From Parvibaculum sp. (lineage in GTDB: Bacteria > Pseudomonadota > Alphaproteobacteria > Parvibaculales > Parvibaculaceae), in contig JACIYQ010000109.1 of the NCBI GenBank assembly GCA_014359855.1, positions 1-25,917 of the forward strand: 25,917 nt of DNA, written 5' to 3'. Numbering within the stretch: position 1 is the stretch's first letter; every line of letters begins with the position of its first letter. The notes under the pieces were generated by a model. It searched no databases and was not told the DNA's origin. It saw nothing but the letters and a program-made list of their open reading frames with translations. The position numbers and the translations under genes were made by a program. Shown here one piece after another: positions 14,567-21,878 of the stretch.

Positions 14567-16978
14567 GTGGTAACCAACAAGTCGAATTCGTTCGTCCGGT
14601 TTTTGGAAAGGGGTCTGTTTTCGGTGAGGCCCCTCGTCGTCGTCGCATTCGTCATTCTCGCGGCGGCGATGGCTTTCGCCGCCAAGGATCTGAGGATCAG
14701 CGCGGGCTTCGACAAGATGCTTCCGCAGGATCATGCCTTCATCCAGAAGTTTCAGGAATACCGGAAGTCGTTTGGCGGCGGTAACCGAATAACGATCGCG
14801 CTCATCGAGAAGCAGGGCGATATATTCAACGCGGAGTTCTTCAAAAAGCTCAAGGGCGTTCACGACGAGCTGTTTTATCTGCCTGGCGTTTACCGGCCGA
14901 GCGTGAAGTCGATCTATTCGCCCGATGTCTGGTATATCGATATCGTCGAAGGCGGTTATGCGGGGGGCGCCGTCGTTCCGCCGGACTTCAAGCCGACGCC
15001 GGAGATGTTTGCCCGTGTGAAGCGCAACATCGTCAAGGGCGAGCAGGAAGGCAGGCTCGTGGCGAACGGCCTGACGGGAGCGCTGGTGACGGCCGATCTG
15101 CAGGACAAGGATCCCACGACCGGCGAGCCCGTCGACTATCAGGACATTGCCCGGAAACTCGAGGATATCAGGACCAAATATCAGGATGCGAACGTCTCGG
15201 TTCATATCGTCGGCTTCGCCAAAGCCACGGGAGACATCGCGCAGGGTGCGCAAAGCGTCATCGCCTTCTTCTTCGTGACCGTCGTCATAACGGCGCTGCT
15301 ACTCTATTGGTACACGAAGTCATGGCGCCTCGCGGTGCTTCCGCTCGTCAGCGCGATCGTGTCGGTGATCTGCCAGTTCGGCGTGCTCGATCTGTTTGGC
15401 TACGGTCTCGATCCCATGAACATGCTGCTGCCGTTCCTGGTCATCGCCCTGGGCGTCAGCCACGGCATCCAGATGGTGACGCAATGGCAGACCGGTTTTC
15501 TCGGACGGCAGGAAATGTCCGATGGATCATCCGATAACGATCCGTCCGCCACAAAAGGAAACAGCATTTCGGCGGCCCGGCGCGCGTTTCGTGTTCTGGC
15601 GGGGCCGGGGATTGTCGCTATTTTGACGGATGTTTTCGGCTTCCTGGTTCTCAATGAGATCGACATTCCGATCATCAGGGAACTTGCGTTGACGGCCGCC
15701 ATCGGTCTTGGCTTCATCGTGGTGACCAATCTCCTTCTGCTTCCCGTTCTTCTGTCCTATGTGAATATCAAGAATTACGCCGCCTTCGAAGCGCGCTTCC
15801 GGCAGGCGGCAACGCCTGACAAGGCTCCCCGGCCGCTTCGGATATTGTCCAATTTCGGTACGGTGCCGGTGGCGATCGTCGCGGTGATCGTCGCGATAGC
15901 AGCGTCCATATGGGGCTACAGTGCCGGCGATAATGTTCAGGTTGGCGACGTGACGCCGGGCTTCGCGGAGCTTCGGCCGGATTCCGTATATAATCGGGAC
16001 GTCAGAACGATCCTCGATCATTTTTCAGTGGGTTCGGATGTCCTTACGGTTTACGCCCGCACGAAAGGCTCGGGTTGCGTCGATTACGGGACGATGAGCG
16101 CGATCGACGATTTTGTGATCGAGGCGAAGAGGCTGTCTGACGTGACATCCGTTGCCTCGCTCACTGAAACGGCGAAGAAGAGTTGGGTAGGCTATAACGA
16201 AGGCTTCCCAAAATGGACTGCGTTGCCGCGGGACAGGGGGTCGCTCGCTCTGATCACGGCTTATGTGGAGGTCGGAACGGGACTGTTGAACGGCGACTGC
16301 TCGGTAATGCCGATCAATATCTACACGACGGATCACAGGGCCGTCACGGTTCACAAGGTGGTGGACGCGCTGCAGAGCTATATCAAGGCCAATCCATCGG
16401 CGAATGTGACTTTCGAATTCGCGGGCGGAAATGTGGGCATCGCCGCGGCGACCAATGAGTCGGTGAAAGAGGCCCAGTTTTCGATCATGGTTTATATCTA
16501 TGGCGCGATCATCCTGTTGATCCTGTCGGTTTTCCGGAGCTTCAAGGCTGTGGCGGCGGTCGTTTTGCCATTGTTGGTGGTTTCGTTCGTCGCCTATATC
16601 GTCATGTCGGCTCTCGGCATAGGGTTGAAGGTGAACACGCTGCCGGTAGCGAGCCTCGGGGCGGGTATCGGTGTCGATTATGGTCTTTACATCTTCAGCG
16701 ACCTGCGGACGCATCTGGCACATGTCTCGACATTCAAGGAGGCGTATTTGCGTACATTGATGGTCACAGGAAGGGCTGTAGTGTTCACCGGAGTGACCCT
16801 TTCCTTTGGCGTTGCAACATGGATATTCTCGGATCTTCAGTTCCAGGCGGACGTCGGATTGATGCTGACGTTCAAGTTCCTGCTGAGCATGATCGCCGCA
16901 GTGACACTGTTGCCGGCCATCGCGGTGCTTGTCGGCGTTGGACGCAACGAGCGAAAGCAGGGCCATATCGCGGCTTAA
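14567..16978 (+). CDS. MMPL/RND-superfamily transporter
   Basis: Inner-membrane RND-superfamily protein of the MMPL type, 803 residues if started at GTG 14567, which has GAAAGGA upstream; ATG 14534 would add 11 residues without a good ribosome binding site. TM1 (about 27-46) is followed by a periplasmic domain. A block of five helices comes next (SVIAFFFVTVVITALLLYW; LAVLPLVSAIVSVICQF; LLPFLVIALGVSHGIQ; a helix around ILTDVFGFLVL; IGLGFIVVTNLLLLPVLL). TM7, a second periplasmic domain and five further helices follow. The second half carries GIGVDYGLYIFSDL with the aspartate that serves proton coupling in the family. The first half reads GVSHGIQMV instead. Known relatives move lipids, hopanoids and other hydrophobic molecules. 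Together with the DUF1302, DUF1329 and YCF48-like proteins it probably forms an envelope transport route. Confidence 0.88.
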   Translation: MVTNKSNSFVRFLERGLFSVRPLVVVAFVILAAAMAFAAKDLRISAGFDKMLPQDHAFIQKFQEYRKSFGGGNRITIALIEKQGDIFNAEFFKKLKGVHDELFYLPGVYRPSVKSIYSPDVWYIDIVEGGYAGGAVVPPDFKPTPEMFARVKRNIVKGEQEGRLVANGLTGALVTADLQDKDPTTGEPVDYQDIARKLEDIRTKYQDANVSVHIVGFAKATGDIAQGAQSVIAFFFVTVVITALLLYWYTKSWRLAVLPLVSAIVSVICQFGVLDLFGYGLDPMNMLLPFLVIALGVSHGIQMVTQWQTGFLGRQEMSDGSSDNDPSATKGNSISAARRAFRVLAGPGIVAILTDVFGFLVLNEIDIPIIRELALTAAIGLGFIVVTNLLLLPVLLSYVNIKNYAAFEARFRQAATPDKAPRPLRILSNFGTVPVAIVAVIVAIAASIWGYSAGDNVQVGDVTPGFAELRPDSVYNRDVRTILDHFSVGSDVLTVYARTKGSGCVDYGTMSAIDDFVIEAKRLSDVTSVASLTETAKKSWVGYNEGFPKWTALPRDRGSLALITAYVEVGTGLLNGDCSVMPINIYTTDHRAVTVHKVVDALQSYIKANPSANVTFEFAGGNVGIAAATNESVKEAQFSIMVYIYGAIILLILSVFRSFKAVAAVVLPLLVVSFVAYIVMSALGIGLKVNTLPVASLGAGIGVDYGLYIFSDLRTHLAHVSTFKEAYLRTLMVTGRAVVFTGVTLSFGVATWIFSDLQFQADVGLMLTFKFLLSMIAAVTLLPAIAVLVGVGRNERKQGHIAA

Positions 16979-17010
16979 AGCCACGTGTTACTCGAAGTAT
17001 AGAGGGATAG

Positions 17011-18072
17011 ATGAGTTTTCAGGTAACTCTGGTTTCCAACGGGCGAAAGTTCGACGTCGGCGATGACGAAACGATTCTTAACGCCGCTTTTAGAAACGGA
17101 CTTTCACTGAACTTCAAATGCGGGAACGGGAGTTGCAAGACCTGTTGCGCCCGGATCGTGAGCGGCAGCGTTCACTATCCCTGGCGTGAGCCGCTCGCAC
17201 TGACAGCCGAAGAGATGCAAGCGGGCAGCGTTCTGGTATGTCAGGCGGCACCGCTCTCCGATCTTGAGATCGACGCCCAAATTCGTGTCGGTCTGATGGA
17301 GGAAGTTCGCCTTCAGGAGATCAAGACGGCGCTGGACGGCATTCATATCAAGAAAGTGAAAGCCACCGTGGTGGGGCTGGACAAGCTTTCACACGACGTA
17401 ATGCGGCTCCAGTTGAAACTTCATTCGCCATTGAACTGGGTGGCTGGACAGTATGCCAATATCGGGAAGAACGGAATTTTCCGCGATTTCTCGATTGGCA
17501 GCCTTCCATCGAGCCCGGATATAATTGAAATGCATATCCGCAGGGTGCCGAGCGGGAAGTTCACAAATTACATTTTCACAGATCTTCACTTGGGAGACGA
17601 GCTTGATGTCGAAGGCCCGCTCGGAACTTTTTTCCTGCGCAGCCGCTCGACTCGGCCCATGTTGCTCGTTGCCGGCGGGACAGGGTTCGCTCCGATCAAG
17701 GCTCTCATAGAGAGCCGCATCGAGGAAGGCAGCCACGTGCCCATGGTGTTGTACTGGGGGGTGCGGCAGGAAAGGGATCTTTACCTGGCGGATACCGTCG
17801 TGAGTTGGACGAAAAAACTTGCGGATTTCAACTTCGTTCCGGTGCTTTCGGAATGTGAGCCCGGCAGCGATTGGATGGGGCGTCGTGGCTTCCTCCACGA
17901 CGCGCTCGCGGCGGATATAAGGGACGCTGGCGCCATGGATATATATGTCGCCGGCCCTCCGCCGATGGTCGAGGCGGTCAACAGGGTGTTGAGCGAAAAG
18001 GGTGCGCGTCAAGACCGGTTGTTTACCGATTCCTTCGAGTTCGCTCTCGGGCCTTCCGCAGATGTCGCATGA
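17011..18072 (+). CDS. 2Fe-2S ferredoxin/FAD/NAD(P)H oxidoreductase
   Basis: Three-domain electron-transfer protein of 353 residues. The N-terminal plant-type 2Fe-2S domain has Cys37, Cys42, Cys45 and Cys77 (CGNGSCKTC, then VLVCQA). The FAD domain has RDFSIGS. The NAD(P) domain has LVAGGTGFAPIKALI, and YVAGPPPMVEAV lies near the end. The domain order, iron-sulfur first, matches reductases of multicomponent oxygenases (phenol hydroxylase P5, naphthalene dioxygenase reductase) and AscD-like proteins, and differs from KshB-type reductases. It starts 32 bases after the transporter stop, so co-transcription is likely. No terminal Rieske or diiron monooxygenase is present in the window apart from the diiron protein at 7310-8056. 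Its electron acceptor is therefore unknown, and that protein is one candidate. Confidence 0.9.
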   Translation: MSFQVTLVSNGRKFDVGDDETILNAAFRNGLSLNFKCGNGSCKTCCARIVSGSVHYPWREPLALTAEEMQAGSVLVCQAAPLSDLEIDAQIRVGLMEEVRLQEIKTALDGIHIKKVKATVVGLDKLSHDVMRLQLKLHSPLNWVAGQYANIGKNGIFRDFSIGSLPSSPDIIEMHIRRVPSGKFTNYIFTDLHLGDELDVEGPLGTFFLRSRSTRPMLLVAGGTGFAPIKALIESRIEEGSHVPMVLYWGVRQERDLYLADTVVSWTKKLADFNFVPVLSECEPGSDWMGRRGFLHDALAADIRDAGAMDIYVAGPPPMVEAVNRVLSEKGARQDRLFTDSFEFALGPSADVA

Positions 18073-18141
18073 TCCGGATCGCTTTTCGTTAGGCTTGGCC
18101 CAAGCCTGGCGCGAGACCAATACTTGAACTGCTGCCGGTTT

Positions 18142-18330
18142 AGGGTCTGTTGGGATTCATCGGGAGTTTTATCGCGGCTGCGGCGAGATGGATCATGGGG
18201 GCGATGCGTTGAACTTCTTGAGTTTGCCGAAGAAGTTCTCGATGGCATGCCGCATTTGTACATCTCCTCGTCGATGGCGAGAGGCTTGGCACGACGGGGG
18301 CGCCGGGAGATGACGGCCTTGGCGCCGCGC
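18142..18330 (-). mobile_element. IS5-family fragment (transposase C-terminus and one inverted repeat)
   Basis: The terminal sequence AGGGTCTGTTGGGATTCA at 18142-18159 matches IS5-family inverted repeats as I remember them. Reading inward on the minus strand gives pieces of an IS5-type transposase tail in different frames: RRPRRAKPLAIDEEMYK, then RHAIENFFGKLKKF, then a MIHLAAAAI-like end. The frames are broken and the 5' part is missing, replaced by the IS256 fragment that begins near 18331. It is therefore a dead fragment. It belongs to a different IS5 subgroup from the remnant at 660-1267. Confidence 0.7.
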
Positions 18331-18933
18331 GTCAAGTTCGTGGTCTCCTATGCGCATGAGGGCATCAAGGCTGCCGTGTCGAAGGTGCTCTCCGCGACCT
18401 GGCAGAGGTGCCGTGTCCATTTCATGCGTAATGCGCTGGCCCATGCGGGAAAGAGCGGACGCCGCGTCGTCTCCGCCTTCATTGCCACCGCCTTTGCCCA
18501 GGACACGCCCGAGGCTGCAGGCACCCAATGGCGTAATGTCGCCGATCGGATCAGGCCGAAGGTGCCGAAACTCGCCACGCTGATGGATAATGCCGAACAG
18601 GATGTGCTCGCCTGCATGACCTTTCCCCGGCAGCACTGGACCAAGCTTCACAGCACCAATCCGATCGAACGTCTCAACGGCGAGATCAAGCGCCGCACAG
18701 AGGTCGTCGGCATCTTCCCCAACGATGATGCCATCGTCAGGCTGGTTGGCGCGCTGCTGGTCGAACAAAATGATGAATGGGCCGTCCAACGATCCCGCTA
18801 CATGACACTGGAAACGATCGCCGCAATGAGCGATGATCCGCTCATCAGCCTGCCAGCCGCAAGCTGACACTCATCCGGCCCTCTGGGATGAGCCGTGGTC
18901 GTCTAAGCTACACCACGCCACGGGACACGATCT
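18331..18933 (+). mobile_element. 5'-truncated IS256-family transposase and right end
   Basis: From 18331 to the stop at 18867 the frame encodes the C-terminal half of an IS256/mutator-type transposase. It contains AHEGIKAAVSKVLSATWQRC, VHFMRNALAHAGK and the conserved NPIERLNGEIKRRT carrying the catalytic Glu. The first catalytic Asp lies in the missing 5' part. The second, normally in SDAHEG, is Tyr here (SYAHEG; a G-to-T change would explain TAT for GAT). An open frame runs upstream to 18124, but that part is out-of-family and belongs to the IS5 fragment. The probable right end of the element is near 18933, after CACGGGACACGATC, where tetR sequence resumes. The copy is inactive. Confidence 0.8.
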
Positions 18934-19194
18934 AATCGCTTCTGGAATGGTGAGCACGTCTTTCCGGCGCCCGGGGTTGCCGGAGAAGCTGAGTTCGCGA
19001 ATTAGCGCGCGGGCAACGACAACATCGCGCCTGTGATATTCAATAAACCCGTCGAACAATGACTCCGTTTGCTCGATCAACGAGGCATTCTTCCGAATTG
19101 TTCCGTACACTTCCTCTATCAGCTGGCTCATTTCATCCTTGAAAACCAGGATGAGGAGGTCTACCGAAGCGGTGCCGCATTCAGTCTGTGCCAC
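18934..19194 (-). pseudogene. TetR-family regulator fragment disrupted by the IS256 element
   Basis: The minus-strand frame encodes a middle part of a TetR-type repressor: VDLLILVFKDEMSQLIEEVY, then SLFDGFIEYHRRDVVVARALIRELSFSG, then GRRKDVLTI. After that it runs into IS256 sequence and loses all similarity. The helix-turn-helix that should precede VDLLILVF is not readable in any frame between 19195 and 19320, so both ends are damaged. The inducer-binding C-terminal half and probably the DNA-binding domain are lost, and the gene cannot be functional. Its position beside the catabolic and transport cluster suggests that it once regulated that cluster, but this is inference. Confidence 0.7.
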
Positions 19195-19223
19195 TGCGAA
19201 GAGGCTCTATCTTGTGGATTTTT

Positions 19224-19238
19224 GGTATTGCCAATACC
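19224..19238. promoter_or_regulatory. 15-base palindrome GGTATTGCCAATACC
   Basis: Perfect 7-base arms GGTATTG/CAATACC around one C lie just upstream of the surviving tetR coding piece. The size and symmetry suit a repressor operator. It may be the old autoregulatory site of the broken TetR gene. Confidence 0.35.
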
Positions 19239-19352
19239 GTATCGAGGCGATTTTCAGGGCTTCTGGTCTCGTAACGGCTGACTGCTCACCCCACCGAGCG
19301 ACTCGTGCATATGTTCGCATTAGTCCAAATCCTGCCCCCGCAACCAAAATTC

Positions 19353-19385
19353 AAAAGCCCGCCGGATATTCTCCGGCGGGCTTTT
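19353..19385. terminator. Bidirectional intrinsic terminator
   Basis: A 14-bp perfect stem, AAAAGCCCGCCGGA (19353-19366) with TCCGGCGGGCTTTT (19372-19385) and loop TATTC, has A and T ends that give a U-tract in both directions. It lies 27 bases past the stop of the minus-strand MarR-like gene and would terminate that gene. Confidence 0.88.
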
Positions 19386-19412
19386 CGTTTGATGGGCGAT
19401 GCTTCCGATGCG

Positions 19413-20459
19413 CTATTGAGCGCGTCTCATTTGCTGACCGTCCGAGAGCATGCCCCTCACATTCTCGATATAGGCGGTCATTCGGGAGAAGCCGTCCTCC
19501 GTCAGCTCGACGAAGACGCGCCGGCCGTCCGCTTCGTCGCGGACGCGCGTGGCCAGGCCTTCCGAAACCAGATCGCTGATACGGCGAAGCGCCGTCGTCG
19601 CGGGCACGCGGGAAGCAATGCAGAGGCTTGAGACGGAGACACGCTTTCCCGACAGGCGCGCGTTGGTGAGGTCGAGCAGCATGTCCCAGGCGGGGTCGGA
19701 AAAAAGACCGTCCGGAAAGAAGCTCTGGCGCGCGGTGCAGAAGTCGATCAGGCGTCGGGTCCAGAAGCGTCCGGGATCTTCTCCACGCATTCCGATGCTC
19801 TCCGGCAGCGCCATGCCGCCGGATGCCGGTGAGGGGGCGGCGCCGTCGTGGCGATTGGGTTCGCGGCGGGCGGGCATTCCCTCACCTTCGCTCATGAGGT
19901 CGGCGATGCGAACCAGGTTCCCGAGAGCGACGGGCGTTTCGACGTTGCGCAGCGCGCCGACAATATTGCGGGTGCGGATCAGGATATCCTCGGCTTCGTT
20001 GCGGATCGCGATGGACAGCATGGCGAGCCGGTGCTGTTCGGCGGCTTTCCAGGCGGCATTCGTGAGGGCGTCGGAGAGTTCGGCGGCGGTGCAGGGCGCG
20101 GGGAGGACGGACCAGGAGGCGAACTGGCGGAGCTGGGCCATGAAGGGCTGGGTGACGCGCATGGGGGTGAGGAGGATCAGATGCAGCCAGGCATGGCTCG
20201 GCATCTGGCTTGCGTTTCTTGCCATGTCGCGAAGCAGCGGGTCCGTTTCCGATGCTGCACTGACGACGGCAACGCGGATATTGTCCTCGCGCAGCAGCTT
20301 GTCCTTGACCGTGCCGCGAGACGCCGCGACCTGCCAGGCCAGATCGATCTCGCGGCCCGGCGGCAGCGTTACGTTCCACTGCCGGAAGAGCGAGGCGCAG
20401 TCAGGATCGACAAGCGCCATGAATGCCGGGCTTTCGAGGTTCTGCGTAATGGAGATCAT
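19413..20459 (-). CDS. MarR-like winged-helix regulator with receiver-like N-terminal domain
   Basis: Predicted transcription regulator of 348 residues. The start is taken at the ATG complementary to 20457-20459 (MISITQNL), because AAGGGG lies nine bases upstream; a frame start at 20480 would add seven residues. The C-terminal 110 residues look like a MarR-type winged helix: LLDLTNARLSGKRVSVSSLC, then ATTALRRISDLVSEGLATRV, then DGRRVFVELTEDG. The N-terminal 150 residues resemble a degenerate response-regulator receiver, with the strand WLHLILLTPM and then SVLPAPCTAAELSDAL, similar to the LPKP..xxxL end of receivers, but no clear phosphoacceptor aspartate. A linker rich in Ala, Pro and Gly joins the two. 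It is divergent from mtnB. Its target and signal are not known to me. Confidence 0.7.
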   Translation of the reverse strand: MISITQNLESPAFMALVDPDCASLFRQWNVTLPPGREIDLAWQVAASRGTVKDKLLREDNIRVAVVSAASETDPLLRDMARNASQMPSHAWLHLILLTPMRVTQPFMAQLRQFASWSVLPAPCTAAELSDALTNAAWKAAEQHRLAMLSIAIRNEAEDILIRTRNIVGALRNVETPVALGNLVRIADLMSEGEGMPARREPNRHDGAAPSPASGGMALPESIGMRGEDPGRFWTRRLIDFCTARQSFFPDGLFSDPAWDMLLDLTNARLSGKRVSVSSLCIASRVPATTALRRISDLVSEGLATRVRDEADGRRVFVELTEDGFSRMTAYIENVRGMLSDGQQMRRAQ

Positions 20460-20608
20460 TGTGATAGGCCCCTTATGCATAGGCGAATCGGATTGTGTTC
20501 AACCATGATGAGACACACAAAAGGGTCTATGCAACTTTAAATATATGTGACTAGTCCCTTACGTTTATCCAATTTGGACGAACGTCGGGCCGCTTTGCCT
20601 TCGAGAGG

Positions 20609-20630
20609 CCGCAAAACCTTGTTTTTGCGG
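20609..20630. other. Hairpin in the regulator-mtnB intergenic region
   Basis: CCGCAAAA (20609-20616) pairs with TTTTGCGG (20623-20630) around a six-base loop, about 60 bases before mtnB. TCCAATTTGGA, another small palindrome, lies nearer the regulator. Either could be an operator or part of the mtn leader. The hairpin does not resemble a SAM riboswitch that I know. Confidence 0.3.
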
Positions 20631-20691
20631 GGGTTTCATCACTCTCCGAATCCACTATGTTTGCCGCTCGATTTCAGCCGTCGGAGACAAA

Positions 20692-21327
20692 ATGGACCCG
20701 GACCGAGACGCCAAGGCGCCTGATGAGCACTATGCCGACGCCGTGAATGGGGTCATCGCCATGGCCCGCTTTGCCGGTGCGCGCGGCTGGGTGCCGGCGA
20801 CGAGCGGCAATTTCTCGGCGCGGATCGATGGGCAGCGGGCCGCCTTGACCGCGACGGGGGCAAACAAGGCCGAGCTCACAGAGGCGGGTGTGATCGAGGC
20901 TGAAATTTTTGGACCGAAGCATCCGAGGGCGTCGGCGGAAGCGCCGTTGCATCTCGCGAGATACCGGAATGCCCCCCAGATTGGAGCGATTTCCCACATA
21001 CACAGCATGGCGGCAACCGTGCTGTCGCGACGCCATGAAAGGGCGGGGTACGTGCGCCTCGAGGGGTGGGAGCTTCTCAAGGCTTTTTCCGGCATAGAGA
21101 CCCATGAAACGGTGCTCGACGTTCCCGTGGTGCCAAACGATCAGAACACCGAGCGGCTCGCCGATATCGTCGAGCAAAGGCTCGCGACGCTCGACAAGGC
21201 TTACGGTTACCTCATTGTCGGACACGGCCTATATGTTTGGGGAGCGAACGCGGCGGAGACGATCCGCCATGTGGAAGCGTTCGATTTTCTGCTGACAGCG
21301 CAACTGCATGAGGAGGGCTTCAGATGA
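20692..21327 (+). CDS. mtnB: Methylthioribulose-1-phosphate dehydratase
   Basis: Class II aldolase-fold enzyme of 211 residues that dehydrates 5-methylthioribulose 1-phosphate to the diketone 2,3-diketo-5-methylthiopentyl 1-phosphate in the methionine salvage pathway (cytoplasm). The zinc ligands typical of the fold are visible as His102 and His104 (SHIHS) and His178 (VGHGLYVWG). The phosphate-binding ATSGN lies near residue 37, and SAEAPLH near residue 81 contains the expected acidic residue. The ribosome binding site CGGAGAC precedes ATG 20692. It overlaps mtnD by four bases (ATGA), so the two are translationally coupled. The product is passed to MtnC and then MtnD, which are encoded next. 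MtnA and MtnK/MtnP must be encoded elsewhere. Confidence 0.94.
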   Translation: MDPDRDAKAPDEHYADAVNGVIAMARFAGARGWVPATSGNFSARIDGQRAALTATGANKAELTEAGVIEAEIFGPKHPRASAEAPLHLARYRNAPQIGAISHIHSMAATVLSRRHERAGYVRLEGWELLKAFSGIETHETVLDVPVVPNDQNTERLADIVEQRLATLDKAYGYLIVGHGLYVWGANAAETIRHVEAFDFLLTAQLHEEGFR

Positions 21328-21878
21328 CCCGTCTCACCGTCTATCCCGACACCGACCCAGGCACCGTGCTGCTCGACACGCAGGACGGCGATACGATTGT
21401 CAAGGAATTGAGCGGCATCGGCGTTGCCTTCGAGCGGTGGACCGCGTCGCGAGTGCTTGCGGAGGATGCCGATCAGGCGACGGTGCTCAAGGCCTATGAG
21501 CGCGAGGTTGCGCGGATCATGGAAGAGGGTGGCTACCGGAGCGCCGATGTGGTGCGCGTGAAGCCGGACAATCCGAGCCGCGATGAGCTTCGCCGGAAAT
21601 TTCTCGCCGAGCACACGCATGACGACGACGAGGTACGCTTCTTCGTCGACGGGGCGGGTGCATTCTATCTCCGCAAGGAGGGGCGCGTCTTCCGGGTGGT
21701 GTGCGAACGGAACGACCTCATCAGCGTTCCGGCGGGGACAACGCACTGGTTCGATACCGGCCCCGCGCCCGATTTCTGTGCGATACGCATATTCACGACG
21801 CCGGAAGGCTGGGTTGGCCATTTTACCGGCGACGATATCGCAACGCGTTTTCCGAAGTTCGAGAACGTGCCCGCATGA
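21324..21878 (+). CDS. mtnD: Acireductone dioxygenase
   Basis: Cupin-fold acireductone dioxygenase (ARD), 184 residues. It cleaves the acireductone 1,2-dihydroxy-3-keto-5-methylthiopentene with O2. With Fe it gives the methionine precursor 2-keto-4-methylthiobutyrate and formate. With Ni it gives an off-pathway product and CO. The metal-binding cupin motif is His97, His99 and Glu103 (HTHDDDE), with the fourth ligand His141 in TTHWFD. The family segment EVRFFVDGAGAFYLR follows. The start overlaps the mtnB stop and the end overlaps the mtnC start (ATGA), so the three genes form one tight operon. Family length is normal. Confidence 0.95.
   Translation: MTRLTVYPDTDPGTVLLDTQDGDTIVKELSGIGVAFERWTASRVLAEDADQATVLKAYEREVARIMEEGGYRSADVVRVKPDNPSRDELRRKFLAEHTHDDDEVRFFVDGAGAFYLRKEGRVFRVVCERNDLISVPAGTTHWFDTGPAPDFCAIRIFTTPEGWVGHFTGDDIATRFPKFENVPA

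Noticed and set aside
660..18867. The region between the two IS5 pieces as a composite transposon
   Set aside because: The two IS5 fragments appear to belong to different subgroups, are in opposite orientation and are both incomplete. No matching ends or target duplication were seen.
20460..20691. SAM-type riboswitch upstream of mtnB
   Set aside because: Only a simple hairpin is present, and no conserved SAM riboswitch core could be recognised.
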